From the NCBI RefSeq assembly GCF_037038585.1, contig NC_092520.1:188460604-188524603 (forward strand): a stretch of 64,000 nt of DNA, written 5' to 3'. The notes under the pieces were generated by a model. The model was given only the letters and a program-made list of their open reading frames with translations, was not told the DNA's origin and did not search any database. Positions 36,923 to 49,496 of this stretch are shown here, piece by piece (the first letter of the stretch is position 1; every line of letters begins with the position of its first letter). This DNA is from Patagioenas fasciata. Taxonomy: Eukaryota; Chordata; Aves; Columbiformes; Columbidae. The translations under genes and the position numbers were made by a program.

Positions 36923-39900
36923 CATTTTCTAATTGATCACTGCACTTGACTAAGAACTTTTTTTTAAGGTTTTGGCCAGCTCCAGAAGGACGAGCCAGGC
37001 AAAGTGGTTCTCCAAATTGCAATCACTGCAAACAACAGAAAAGCCCACAAAAAGTCTTTGGTTAAAATTTTGAGTTTTTTGTTCCCCGAGTCTAGTATTC
37101 AGACTAGAGACTAGGCTGTGATAAGTCCTGACACTGACTGAACTGGGTATTTTTTTCAGATTTTCATTAGTGGCTTTAAGATTTCCTCCCTGCTTTGCAC
37201 TTTTGGCTGCAAATTTGCAACTCTGTCCGAAATATTATTTTTATGTTCACTGAATATGATGTATAAATCATCAGTTAACTGCCAAACAGCGATGGCTCCC
37301 GATAGCCAGCTCAATGATGTCAAGAGACTTTTTTGGCACATTCATCTTCTGTGGACCGAATCCAGGGTAAATTCTGTAACACTACAACTTCGCCTATGAA
37401 CAAATAAGATAGCGCTGGTTATCTCTAACCCTTCTGCAGAGGGCCAAAACGCAGGGCTTGCCCGCACCTTGTTGCATTCCAGTGGCACACCTACCCCAGC
37501 TTCACAAAGCCCTCGCTGTGAATCACAGGCACGATTGGCACCTCCTGCAAGAGAAGCGATACAGCTCAGCCCAAGCACTTTCCCGTCCTCTAATCGTCCA
37601 TTTCAATAGTTGTGTGATTTGTCACTGGCACTTGGCATAATATCCAGAGTGCATCATCTGACATCAGTTATTTTTCCACATTGACAGCCAAACGGATACT
37701 TATGTGTATCCTGAGAGAGAAGGAGGGAGGGAGAGATTCAGGCTTCAAAGAGTTAATTTAAAGCAGCTTCTTTACCAAAATTTTCCATGTTATCAATCTT
37801 CCTTTAGTTTTCTAAGTAGCCTTTTAATCTCTGCATTTCTTCTCAAAGATCAAAGCTGTTCTCTTTTTTAAACAGCTAACCTTACATTATGGTTAATCCA
37901 TGAAGCACCAGGTTTTGTAAGAGAGCCATATGTGGAACAATCTGCAGGTTCTTGGGCAGATACCCAAAATTACTGAGCTGACTTTGTGGCTGGACTGACT
38001 TTGGGGAAGCTAAGAAAGGTGTACGGGGCAAGCAGCGAAATCTACTCGCTTCTTAAAAAGAACTTGAACAGGGTTTCATGAGGCATGTCAGGATGTTCAA
38101 ATTGTATTGAGATGACTCCATAGGAGGAAGTACTTTTTTGAAGTTAGCATGTCTCTCCCCAAAGCTGTTTGCTTACGGAAAAAGAAAGAATTACAGCAAA
38201 GAGCAGAGTTCCCAAGCTGGGGGAGGGTAAATTCAGAAATCTGCCTTATTTCAAAAAGCATGAAAACTATACATCTTTCTGCACTTGAACTATTCATACT
38301 CATTGTATGAGTAATCTTTGCACAGATGTTTCAGAAATACTTTTAGACTGGGTAGGACATCAGTGCAAAAGAATATAGCTTTTAGCTTGTTTGGTGACCA
38401 AAACAAAGAGAAAGCTAAATTTGTCTGTTGATGATTTAACCCAGTCAAATCCTCGGTTAAAAAATACTTAAAGTGTATTCAGGATTCCTAGTTCAAAATA
38501 TTAGTTCAGTTCCTGTTGAGCAAAAACACACCATACATTAACAGTTAATACCAAAACTGAGACAGCAAACCCTTTAGCGTGTGGATGACCAAACTATTAA
38601 GTCACTGCTGTACCAGATCTAATCTAGGAGCCTACTTTCTCTGTCATGAGGCAGTGCACAGAGATTTCAGTTGCTCTCGTTTGGTCTTACATAGGTTTTT
38701 ACCTGAATGAAGCAGTAAGTTGACAGGGCACCTGGAGAAAAGCTGATACCAGTTCTGACTGCAGCATCTCGGGATCACATAAAACTTCACCTGACAGTGC
38801 TGTTGCTGTGCGTGGTTCAGAAACATTACAATTCAGCAGTAAAGGACTGAGCTATTAGCTTGAACATTTTGTTAATAGCATTTTCAATGCCTTGTTTTTG
38901 TTTTGTTTTGTTTTTTTCCAGAATTCACTGGAGTTACGCCAGTAGGAAATTTTTACTCCTACATGTTCTTTAAGAGCATGCTCCAGATCTATTCAGTTTA
39001 GTGTAAAGACTCTTGACTGTCTTTAAAAGGATTAATTCAAGCTTTTTAAAAGACTTTTTAAAAAACATGTTTGTAACAACAAAAAAGTCAATTAAAAAAT
39101 TAGGAAAATGAAGCTCTCTATTGATTTCAACAGAGGGAACCACCCTAAAATCCTTTATAATCTCCCTACATGTTTATTCATAAAGTATATCACAGTGGGA
39201 ACAAGCTAGATGACTTCCAAATTTAAACTGGCTAGAAATCCTTAAGGGGTTGCCTGTTATTATCTGTATGATCTCACCAAAACAGATGATGTAGTATCAA
39301 TAGTAATGGAATTATCAGTTAATAGATTACTATTGGATTGTCAGAACAGCAGGTTATATTCTTCTTGAGAGATAACTTAAAGTGTATTGTTCAAGAATTT
39401 TTCCAATGAAAATTAAAAACATATAGTCTCTATTCCCAGACTGAAAGAGAAAATCCTGCAAATGCAGCAACCAATGCAGCACACTCAAGACACACAGAGA
39501 TTGGACAAAATAGTTCATGAGCCTTAGATGATCAATACAACAGCCTAAGTAATTATAAAAGGCTGGCTTCCCCATGGTTTCATTTAAATGTACAATCAGA
39601 AACATATTTTTCCTGGCTTATCTCTCTTTTCTGTTTCTCCATCTTTTTCTCCCCTTTTCTGTCTTATCACTGAAAAAGGTGGTGAAAAGAGATTAGAAGG
39701 AGAAGGATACTGGAAATTATTATTTAGTGAAAAAAAAAGGTTTAAAAAATGCAACATTTTTAGAGAATCATTTTCTAGGAATCACTGTTTTAGGAGCAGG
39801 TGTGTTTGCTTGGGCAGGCTCTGCAGTCAAAGAATGCTGAGACCCTTGAAGAGGCAGCATTATAGAAGTCACTAAGAGAAAAGACGCCTTGATATATATG

Positions 39901-40171
39901 TGATTATACGCGTATCATCTGGTTAAATAAAGACCCTATGTCTTATTCCCAACAGACAGGATTTAAAAAAAAAAAAAGTTAAAAGAAACAGTCCCATAAC
40001 ATTAAGAAGTCATTGCCTTCCTCACAGAACATCATAACTGATGAAGCAATTAAGTTTGAAACATTTTAAAATACTTTTGGTCAAATGCATTTGTGCTAAA
40101 TGACTTCATTCTGACAAAGATCTATGCCTACTCGTAAAGACTGTACTCATCTGTACTTCATTTTCAAACAG

Positions 40172-40363
40172 GCTTTCTCAAGAAATGCTTCGTACTGCAG
40201 AGCACAAGACGATGAATATCGCTTAGAAGTTACGACTCCTTTGCAGAGGGTTGACTTGTTCATGGGCCAGTTCAACAGTGTCCTGTTAACTTCAATATCT
40301 GTCTTCACCAAAGGGAACCTTACCGTTGCTAATCTGGGAACTTCAGGGGGCCGCTTCATGCAG
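40172..40363 (+). CDS. MET: MET exon 3: Sema domain continuation
   Basis: 192 nt, 64 codons (residues 401-464), phase 0 on both sides. It opens with [17 protein letters not shown] and contains [20 protein letters not shown] and [11 protein letters not shown], all characteristic of MET in the later blades of the Sema propeller. NAS is an N-glycosylation sequon. The acceptor is TTTTCAAACAG and the donor ATGCAG/GTAAAT. The open frame extends upstream and downstream into intron, but the splice sites and the phase-0 join to exon 2 fix the ends. Confidence 0.97.
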
Positions 40364-42693
40364 GTAAATATTACGACGACACCTTCACAACAAGAAAACA
40401 TACTGGAGTTTAGCAGGATGGTGAAAAGGGAGGAGCAATATTACCCCAGTTTAACAGGGCATTATAAAATTGAAATTGCTGAGTAAAATGGAGTTTTTGG
40501 AATATAAACAAAGTGCCAAATAGAGCATTCAGCATTTTAAGTGTTTACATGGGCTTTGTGGTTTGGAACAATGTTTTTTGGAGCAAATTCTACCATGATT
40601 TCCACTTACTCCAGCTGGCTCAGTTCACAGAGCAGTCTTGGTCCATAAAAACTAGATTTCTTTCAAAGGAAACTAAACTGTAAGCTCTGTCTTGGGTGCA
40701 TATCAAATATGCTCCAACCCCAGCTGAGGCAGAAAGGTCCCAAACAGTGACTGATTCTTCAGACAGTTTCAGATATATACTTCTTATGGTCAGTTGGTTT
40801 AGAGGATCAGATCAAACCTAGTTCAATGTAAAATGCCAAGATAGCTCATAATGTAGAAGCAGGAGCCTCAGCATTAGTTATTTCTGTATACTGATCCACT
40901 CCTCTGGCACCAAATTACTTGCTGGTGTATGTACTCACAGCCTACGAATCACAGGTGTGGAACTGAGATTAGCTCCTCCTGCAGCTACTGTCAAGTTTGT
41001 CTGAGTGCATCTTAGATTTTCAGGCTCTTGCTCATTCCCTTCTGAGTTCTTTTGGACAGCAATTCTTCCTGTCCTAAAACAGGTTTCCTATAAGTGGTAA
41101 ATCACCCTCCTGAGGATTCTGTCTCCCTCCACTCAGTACATAACTAATCTAGACAGGTAGATTGTACTACACAACTTCTTTGTAGGTGACTAATGAAATA
41201 AATCCAACCCATAGAGCCAACAGTCTTTTAAAAACCTGGCAGTCAAAATCAAACATCAGAAGAAAAAATACTTTCAAAGTACCAAGGGCTCCCTCTATTC
41301 ACCCATTTTATTACAAGCAGTGGCTTCTTGCCCTGACTACCTTGGAGAGCTTGGCTTCTCCAGCTGCCACAGAGTCCAGCCTGATTGTGCCTCTCACCCT
41401 GGATCCCTCTTGCACCCAAGGACCTGTGTCCTTTTACTCTGTCAGTATTATTTGTCTTCTAGTGGGCTTCCTGCAGTACTGGCAGTCTTTGGCCTGTCTT
41501 GCTCTGTGGGCTGCAGAGTCACCAAAGTTAGTACTGTTGTCACCCAACCATTGTTAATTTTAACCTGATGAGAAGACCATCAGCTGCTGTGCCCTTCCAG
41601 TTTTCCCGTTTATCGTAACCTCCCATTGGAAAATAGTTGGGCACATGTGACTTTTCATAAAAACACACCTTCCCTTTCTTCTCTCCCATCCCCTCATTTT
41701 CTGTCCTCACCACATGCAGTAAGTACGGTTCCATATTGTCACTAGTGCATGCACCTGTCCTGAGCAAAGGGAGTCCTATACCTCCACTTCTGTCTTCTGC
41801 ACACACTGGACACAGAGCCTGCCCCATAGTGCAAAATCTGTAATGCTGCTACAGGGAAGGAAGCCAAAGTGATTCACCACAAAGCACAGATGAAAAACTG
41901 GAGAAAATCATGTTTCTCCTTCCCCCTAAAAGACAGGAATTTAACAAAACGTTCAATGACAACCCTGCCAGTTTTACCTGAACTTCCCGTGATGACCTTG
42001 GTAACTTGAAGGTGCAGTTTATCTTCAGTGCAGAAAAGGCAAATGCTGAGAGCTACACGCTGAGCACAGGACCAACCTACGCCCCGCTCTTAAATGTAGA
42101 TATTAGTTCACACCGTGAACATAAACAATTAGTTTAACCTTTCTGAAGCCTTTTCCTTATCTGCAAAATACAGTTAATAACAACTGCTGTCTTGCAGCAT
42201 TTCTTCTGGGCTGTCACAAAGCTTTTAGGGAGGTTTGGTGCAAAGCGCCAGGCAGCATTTTTTTTATTTGTAACATTCTTTAAATTATTCATTCAAGCCC
42301 TGCACCACAGAGTTCATTCAGACATTTGCCCAACTCAAGGAACAATTAAAATATTTCCAGAATACATTTCCTATTCCAGGTTCAGTTATGGATCAAAAGA
42401 AAGGCTATTGTGTAAACTGCACATTGCCATTAGTAGAAATATTCTCATCATTGAATTAGATTGGCTTGAGCTACAGGGGGAAGTCAGCATTGAGCTCATA
42501 TTGTAAGAAGTAGGAGCTCCTTCTTTGAGGGTTTGCTGTAACCAGCAGGACAATAATAGCTTTAATGACACTACTTCCAAATAAAAAGGTTAGTATTTGT
42601 TTTGCCTTTAAATGATCTTGAAATGGATACTAGATCTGTAGTATACAGAAGAGACAGCTTTTTGGAGAACTTAATGTTCACTTACATTAAATC

Positions 42694-42712
42694 TTTTTTT
42701 TTTTTTTTTTTT
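42694..42712. repeat. Poly-T tract (19 T)
   Basis: Uninterrupted run of 19 T in intron 3. Followed by TTACTAATAG, but no exon follows, so it is not a used acceptor. Confidence 0.9.
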
Positions 42713-43788
42713 ACTAATAGCTATCTAGGAAGTGCTTTCAAACATGTTCATTAGCAAATGTCCAACTAAAGCAGATTTGCAGTGTTTCTATGGAAATATA
42801 GCTATTAACTGCAATGAGATGGAGATCATTAAAAATTGAGCTATTAAATGACCATTACTGAAGTAAAATTGGTTAAAAAAATCAGAATAATCTAACACTG
42901 ACTTAATTTATCAAACAAGATATCTCCAAACACTTCCTCACATTTTTTTAGCAAAGAAATATAATGATGTTCCTTTTGGTTACTTTCACAAATCTAGTGG
43001 AATATATTGCAAAGAATCCTCAGTTTTGCAGTTATTATGCACCTCACTTTTGCACAGTCATTTACACTCATAATTTTAGCTCTTTGTACATCCAAATATT
43101 CAATTTTTCTGTTCAATCCCCTTGTAAGTTGCAGCTATTCAGAGTTGGTCATATCCCTTCAGAGGTAGGTATGCTTTCAGAGAAAATTAGTTGCCAAATT
43201 CTACCTATCAGGGAACCTGTTTCAAAGCTGGTTATAATGTATTAATATCTTGCAAAGATATTTTCATGCCAATTATTTAAAAGCAAAAGAAAAAAAAAAT
43301 CATATATAGGCTTCTAAAATTAGAAAATCAGCTCAGCCCTTCCAATGAATCCGGTTCATCTTGTATCCTCTTTGAAATACCAAACCTTACCATATTTAGA
43401 CAATTTGATCTGTGACAAAAATTTCAGCACTAGCAGTCATCCATGAGAGTAAAAGAAATAGTAGTACAGTACCTCTGTCTCTGACACCCTGAAGTGCTCA
43501 AATATGAAACAGCTTGGTGGAAGCAATAGACACTTAATTCCCATTTTTGCTGTGTTAATTTAGGGTTGGCTTTAATTGCTGTGAAATACTTTGTTGGGGT
43601 AAAGAAGATGTTTGAAACATAGTGATCATGCCACCTAAATTGCACTGAAGCTCCAAGCCTATGCTGTGGAAGCCAGTAGGTGCAGCAGCAAGCTGCTAAT
43701 ACTCAACCTGAGAGAAATGTATCTGCAAATGTTTCTCATATTTTCCCACTATACTTGGTTATACTTGATCAGTAGTCAACCACTTGAC

Positions 43789-43870
43789 TCTCATTCTTTT
43801 CTTTCTTTTTTCTTCTTGTCTTTCATCTCCCTTTGCGCTTCCTTCTGTTCATCACTTTCTGCCTCCCCAT
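43789..43870. repeat. Polypyrimidine tract
   Basis: About 80 bases made up almost wholly of C and T with scattered purines, rich in CTTT and TTCTTC. A homopurine-homopyrimidine low-complexity tract without a following exon. Confidence 0.65.
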
Positions 43871-44698
43871 GGATGCCTCATCTCTGACTCTGTTTCCATT
43901 TCCATTCATTTTTCTCTCTTTGTCACACAGCTATAGCACAACATTGCTGAAAAAGTCAACAAAAGGTTTAACAAGTAGTTTCTGAGAAAAAAGTTTTTCC
44001 TTCTGTAAATGATGGCGACCCAAATCTGGAGTTTTGATGGATTTAGACACGTATCACAGTGAATAGTTCCTGTATTTACAAGTGATTCCACTGAAGCCTA
44101 TTATTAGCCATCAAAACCATGCTAATGACCCAACTCAGAAAATAGCCTGTATTTTGCTTATTTTAAAAAAGTCCTCTGAGGAGCCAGTAGTATTCAAAAT
44201 GCAAAAGCAGGTATGTTTTATACAGCCAATGAGCAGTCACCTGGTGTTTTCTGCTTGTGCTTTTAGTTCGATTAAACAGAATTATTCACTTAAACAGCTC
44301 TGGAAAGCACTAATACTGGAAAGGAAACAGAACCTTCTTCACTAAATGTTTATTGTTTGCAGCCAAAATCTAAAACTAAAATCAAATCGATCTGGATGGT
44401 CTAAATACAGAAGATTCATGAGTTCTCTTAAGGAAGATAATTGAGGCCAGGAGGTGAATTCCAAAGCTCTCCTGGAGAGTAATTGCAGCCCATTGACATA
44501 CTGAGCGTGTTTTGGCTGCATCAGAAATGTTAAATCTGTATTTGGCCATGAATAGATTGGAGTTTGAATTTTACCAAATATTGTGGAGTTTCTGTTACAA
44601 AACAGAGCAGTAATAATTTTTCTAAGACAGCTGACATGCATGAGACGGAAAAGAAAAATGGTTTTACTTCCTTCCTAAGCTGGAGCCTGACAACAAGC

Positions 44699-44732
44699 TT
44701 TTTTTTCCTCCTTTTTTTTTTTTTTCTCTTCT
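44699..44732. repeat. T-rich tract
   Basis: Two T runs (8 and 15 bases) joined by CCTCC and followed by CTCTTCTG. Low-complexity sequence in intron 3. Confidence 0.85.
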
Positions 44733-46144
44733 GTTGAGAAGTTGCAGCTGTTTCGGCCTTTCTTATGGTGCTTGTTTCCAGAGTGTGACTGGGAACACAG
44801 GCTGAAAGTACAGCTGTTGGGTGCAAAGTGAATCAGGTATTTCACAGTGGTTATTTGATTAGAAAACAGCACCCAGTCACACTGCTGTAGTTGGGGAATC
44901 ACATTTTCAGCTGGTGTGAAGAAGCCTTATGCTGCTCAAGCCAAAGAAGATACACTGAGAATAAAACTCACAACTGGAAAAGACACTTTCATTACCAGGC
45001 AGTATTTTGGGAAATTACAGTTCGTCAAAAGAAAAGCAAAAATAACCAAACAAAAGCCACATGATATGTTAAGAGAAAATATCTTCTAGTTTTCCTCAGT
45101 TACAAGGTGATTTTTTTTAAATTTTTTTTTTGCATGGAGCTTGGTATTATTTCAGAGTGACTTTTGAGTGATGAAGAAAAGAGCAAAGTTCTTCAGGAAG
45201 GGGAAATCTTTCTGATAGCTCTGGGGAGAGTGGGATATGGGAAAGTTTTACAAGATTTATTCTGGAAAGCTCACATTTGGTCTGGCCTTAACAATGAACA
45301 AGAGACTGATGCCCTTGACACATGCAGAGGCTGGTTTTCAGCATGACGCTATCTTTGAAAGCAGAATACTGCCTGTGCTTGTATGTGTTGCACATGCTTG
45401 TGCTCCCTGTGCTTGAAGCTGGCCTCACCGAGGTAAAGCGCAAGCAAATGCACTACTTTTGGTGACTTTCTTCAGGAAGAGAGTGATGGAGAAGGTTTCA
45501 CTGTGTGTTTTACAACCACTGTGGGCAACCTCTCTCTTTAGATGCAGTTCTGGCAGCAGGGTCATCTCATCCTTCTGAACATACCAGGGGAAGTCAGTGC
45601 ACAGCGGGGCAGCACTGGGCTGTGTGCAGGGTGAGGAGCTCCCCCATGCACCCTCTCATCTCCATGAGGCAGTAGGACACCCATCCTTATTGCTCCTGGA
45701 GATAAGGGTCTTCCCAAGGGTATACATACACCCTGAGATGCAGCGTGCCACATGCTGGCTGCAGCCCTGTCCAATCTTGCTGGACATGAGCCAGCCCCAG
45801 CTGGGAAGCCAAGCATTAGCAAAACACGGTCACACACTGCCATGTCTGAACAGATTCTGGAATGAAAATGGCTTAGGGCACGAGAACCAAAGTGTGATGG
45901 CACAGACAGGCCTTGTCAGAGTAGGGCACATCACACAACAGGCCACTCACCCTTCTCAGGGTCTCTCTGCACTTGTTAGACACAAAAAAATACGGAATAA
46001 TAATAAGCATTGTTCCAGGGAGGCATCATATCCCAATATTTTTAACCATATTTTTAGCTCAGAAAGGGTGTATGGAGTCAGAATAAAGGTTTGAGGAGCA
46101 CAATCTCCTATCTCTGGCAGGGTCTAAGATCGATAAGGGAGAGG

Positions 46145-46460
46145 GATGAGGCAAGTGAAAGCACATAGTGATACTTTGCCCAGTACCCTCTTGCTTCTGG
46201 CACTTAGCAGCCCAGAAATTCTCTGAGCTGGAAATTGCACCCAAACCTGGTGTTTAATAGTCCTTGATGGACTTATTTTCTATCAATTTGCGTATTGTTT
46301 TTTGAAATTATTTGTTGTTTTGTCCTCTACAGTACACTGTGACAATGACTTCCATAATTTCTTTCTGGTTTGAATGATGGAGAGCTTCCTTTGGGGTTGC
46401 CTTAACCTCCTACCTTATTGTTTTGTTTTGGTGGCCTTGATTCTGTCTGATGAGGAATAG
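46145..46460 (-). mobile_element. Ancient CR1-type LINE fragment, reverse orientation
   Basis: The + strand shows, in order, phrases of an old CR1 consensus read in reverse: AGTGATACTTTGCCCAGTAC, CTTGCTTCTGGCACTTAGCA, TTTAATAGTCCTTGATGGAC, a stretch ending ACTTCCATAATTT, and TTTTGGTGGCCTTGATTCTG. The same phrases are widespread in turtle and crocodile genomes, which implies an insertion older than birds. It is a short, decayed, non-coding piece. It overlaps the same part of the consensus as the element at 48325, so the two are separate insertions. Confidence 0.7.
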
Positions 46461-48125
46461 GGACTAGGCTCACACAGATGAATGGTCTGGGAAATTTTCG
46501 CATGCTAAGCACAGACCTGTTGTCTTTCACATCTAAGTAGACAGAACATTTAATCATCACACTCATTTTCCTGGAATAGTTATGATTAAAAACAAACACA
46601 ACCACCACCAGCAAACTTCAGCACACACATCTCATTTCTCTGAAAAGAGAGAAATTAGCATGTGTTATAGCTGCTTTCATAGATTACATGCCAGGGAACA
46701 TAACGCATGCTACAGAAATTAGTATAGACAAAAATAATCACATCTGCTTTTTATTTGTAACTGCAGTCAAGGCTTGGAAAAATGTGTCCCAGGATTCAGC
46801 AAGAAGAGAGCCAAGCCTTCAGCATTGCTCTCCTCTTGCAAACAGCAAAGTGGCAAGGCTTTGCCTCTCCAGGAATCAAGGCTCAAAGCCATGGTGCCTG
46901 TCAGCAAAATGAGCTGATGCAGAGCAAGGGAGTACAGACGTTTGCATCCTTCAGCATGGTCATTCAAATCCAGTTAATACCACAGCATACTGGAAGCCAT
47001 TTCTGCCTTCAAACTGATCAAACATATTTTGCTCTAGTTCCTGTCCCACTAGCCAAATGTAATCATGACAAAACCCACCAGTGCAAGTAGCAAGAGATGG
47101 TGGAAACAAGTGCAAGGAGGTCAAGATATGTGTGTGTAGAGACCTTAAACCTTACAGAGCCAGAAGGAGGAAAGAACGATGGGATGCCTATGGAGTCATT
47201 CCAAAGGCTGTCCTCAGTGCCCACTGGTGTCTTGCCTCTGTGGTCCAGCAATTCACCTGGCTTTTTAGTACTGGTAGTCTGACCTATTTAAAGCTGAATG
47301 CAAACTGTGCACACATGCATTTGTAGGAATGCAAACAGTTGTAATCTTTCCCACTTTATCATTTTTCAAACCAACAGAAGACTGGCAAAATCCAGATAAG
47401 TAACATTTTCATATCTATAGCTCAACTTTTAACAGTTTTATAATAGCAGTTCTTTCTGTGGTAAAGAACATATCTTGATACTGTCAGAAAAATATGAAAT
47501 ATTGCATAACGGAAAACCCATATAGTAAAATTAAAATTAACACCTGGTGCCAAATAACTGTTTTGAGAGCACACATGTTTTAATATTCAGTTTGAGTAGA
47601 AAAGCCTACACCCTTCAGAGGAGATCCATTATACTCTCCATGGATTAGAATGATATACAGCATTTAGAGAGCTACATATGTGCCCTTTGCAAGGCTATGC
47701 TGCATATCCCAGGGCATTTAAGGCGTTACACAATAAAGTTAACCCTGAGCCTATCTCTGCTGGGTAATGGCCTACACCTGCCAGACATCTAGGGAAAAAA
47801 TAACAATATGATACTTAGATGGGATTGCTTTTAGAAGGCCTCTCATTTTTGCAAAAGATATTTCAACATGCAGACAGTAACATTTGTAATTCAATCCTGC
47901 TGACTAAAAGAACTGAGCATCAGAATGATTTTTAAAAGAAGCTGTTGCATGCTGGTTTTCAAGTCAAGTTATTACAGTCTTAATTTACCATATTGTGCAT
48001 AAACGAACATGGAGTCAAGTCTTCTTACTTAACATTAATACTAGCTGATGGCAATGAAACAATATTTAAATTAATTATTTTAATGTTCATGGACCTAAAT
48101 GATCACTGACTTCCAGTATAAAGGA

Positions 48126-48157
48126 TATATTAATTAATATATTAATTAATTATTTAA
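48126..48157. repeat. AT-rich palindromic repeat
   Basis: ATATTAATTAATAT at 48127-48140 is a perfect 14-base palindrome, followed by further ATTAATTAATTA units. Low-complexity AT sequence in intron 3. Confidence 0.8.
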
Positions 48158-48324
48158 CTCTCAGCTGTTATTTTTCACAAGAGTAGTTTAAGCTATGCTA
48201 AAAGACCTCATACTTTTGGGGTTTTCTCGTACACAGAGGGACATAAATATTGTGTTTGCTTTGAGAAGGATGTCTGGGGTTGTAGTTACTGATAATGAGT
48301 GTGATTCTCGGAAGGGTTATTTTT

Positions 48325-49350
48325 AAGAACATCAGAAGAGCCGCATGGGTTTAAACGAAGGGTCCATCCAGTTCAGTGCTCTGTCTCCAGCACTGGTGAC
48401 AAGTGGATGCCCAGGGACCCAGGCAACGTATGTAATAGCTTCTGCTTCAAGCCCCCAACCATTTTCCATTCTTGGGATTTCCTGAGCTTGTTCTGTCTGT
48501 TTAGCTCTTCCATGTACATGTGGAGTTTCCCTGTGGATGTGTATTCTTCTTGTGTTCACAGCCTTCAGCAAGGAGTCCCATAAGTCATCACACACTGCTA
48601 GGAATTCTTACTCTTTTGTTTCCTTTGAACCTGACTCTCACTTTTGTCATTTGACGGTGTTTAGTATTTTTATTAGCAGAGAATTAAATGGGTAGTCTCT
48701 ACCAACTCATGATTCTGTATGCCTTTTTCACAGAGTTTCCACACCGACCCTACTCAGTCATTGTTCATTACAGCCTTTTGATCATCTTTGTTACCATTCT
48801 CTGAACCTTATCCCATTTTAATGTACTCTTTTTGCCATGAGGCAACCAGAACTGCACAGAGAATTCAAGGTTTGGGCAAGCCACGGATTTGTGTCACATC
48901 AGGATGTTTTCTGATTTGGTCTCCAATCCTTTTCTAATAATTCCTAAGTTTTTGGAATTGGTTTCTTGACTGCCGCCAAGCAGTGACATGATGTTTTCAT
49001 GGAACTATCTATCATATACCGCTTTAAATTCATCTTCTTTGTTATATTTCACCTGCCATTTTATTGCCTTGACATGCTGTCTTGTAAAGTCCTTCTGCCA
49101 TCCTTCATAATCTATCCTCATCCTTATCACCTTGAATACTATCAGATCATCAGGAAACTTTGTCACTGGACTGCTCAACCACTTTTTCAGCTCATTTGTG
49201 GGTATGTTGGACAGTATGGATCCCAGCACAGACACCTTGCAGAACACCTCTAATGACTTCTCACTATCGCAAGGCCTGACCATTTACTGCTAACGTCTGT
49301 GTGTGCTCCTTTAGTCAATTATTTATCTGTACAAGACCTTCTCTCTCTCC
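48325..49350 (-). mobile_element. Ancient CR1-type LINE, about 1 kb, reverse orientation
   Basis: The + strand begins AAGAACATCAGAAGAGCCGC, then GTCCATCCAGTTCAGTGCTC, the 3' end of an old amniote CR1 class read in reverse. It runs through GTTACCATTCTCTGAACCTT, AACCAGAACTGCACAGAGAA and TTGACTGCCGCCAAGCAGTG. In the reverse frame near 49000-49283 a degraded reverse transcriptase shows SVLGSILSN and KFPDDLIV, the latter at the place of the catalytic FADD motif. It lacks an intact ORF and is a fossil. The two alternative CR1 ages in this gene differ visibly in decay. Confidence 0.85.
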
Positions 49351-49439
49351 TAGTTGCTTGAGTGGAGGCACATAGATATAGTTTCATTTCTCTTATGCTC
49401 TGGAGAAATGCTTGATTATTAAATTAATGATTAAAATGT

Positions 49440-49496
49440 AAAAAACAAACAAACAAACAACATCACCACCTTAAAACAAAACAAAACAAAACAAAG
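49440..49496. repeat. AAAC / AAAAC microsatellite
   Basis: An (AAAC)n run at 49444-49460 and an (AAAAC)n run at 49472-49496, separated by CATCACCACC. Found just beyond the old CR1 fossil. Confidence 0.9.

Larger units (their letters stand above)
26029..40171 (+). other. MET: MET intron 2
   Basis: 14.1 kb, phase 0, with donor GTAAGTGA and acceptor TTTTCAAACAG. It contains a poly-T run (27530-27541), an imperfect tandem at 29991, a hAT-like short element at 31125 beside a hexamer minisatellite, a hairpin at 36535 and a two-copy tandem at 36883. Repeat-poor AT-rich sequence near 33240-33600 resembles regulatory DNA. No additional exon with coding character is seen. Confidence 0.9.

Noticed and set aside
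40124..40486. The full 120-codon frame around exon 3 as a separate gene
   Set aside because: Only 40172-40363 matches MET. The rest is read-through into flanking intron.
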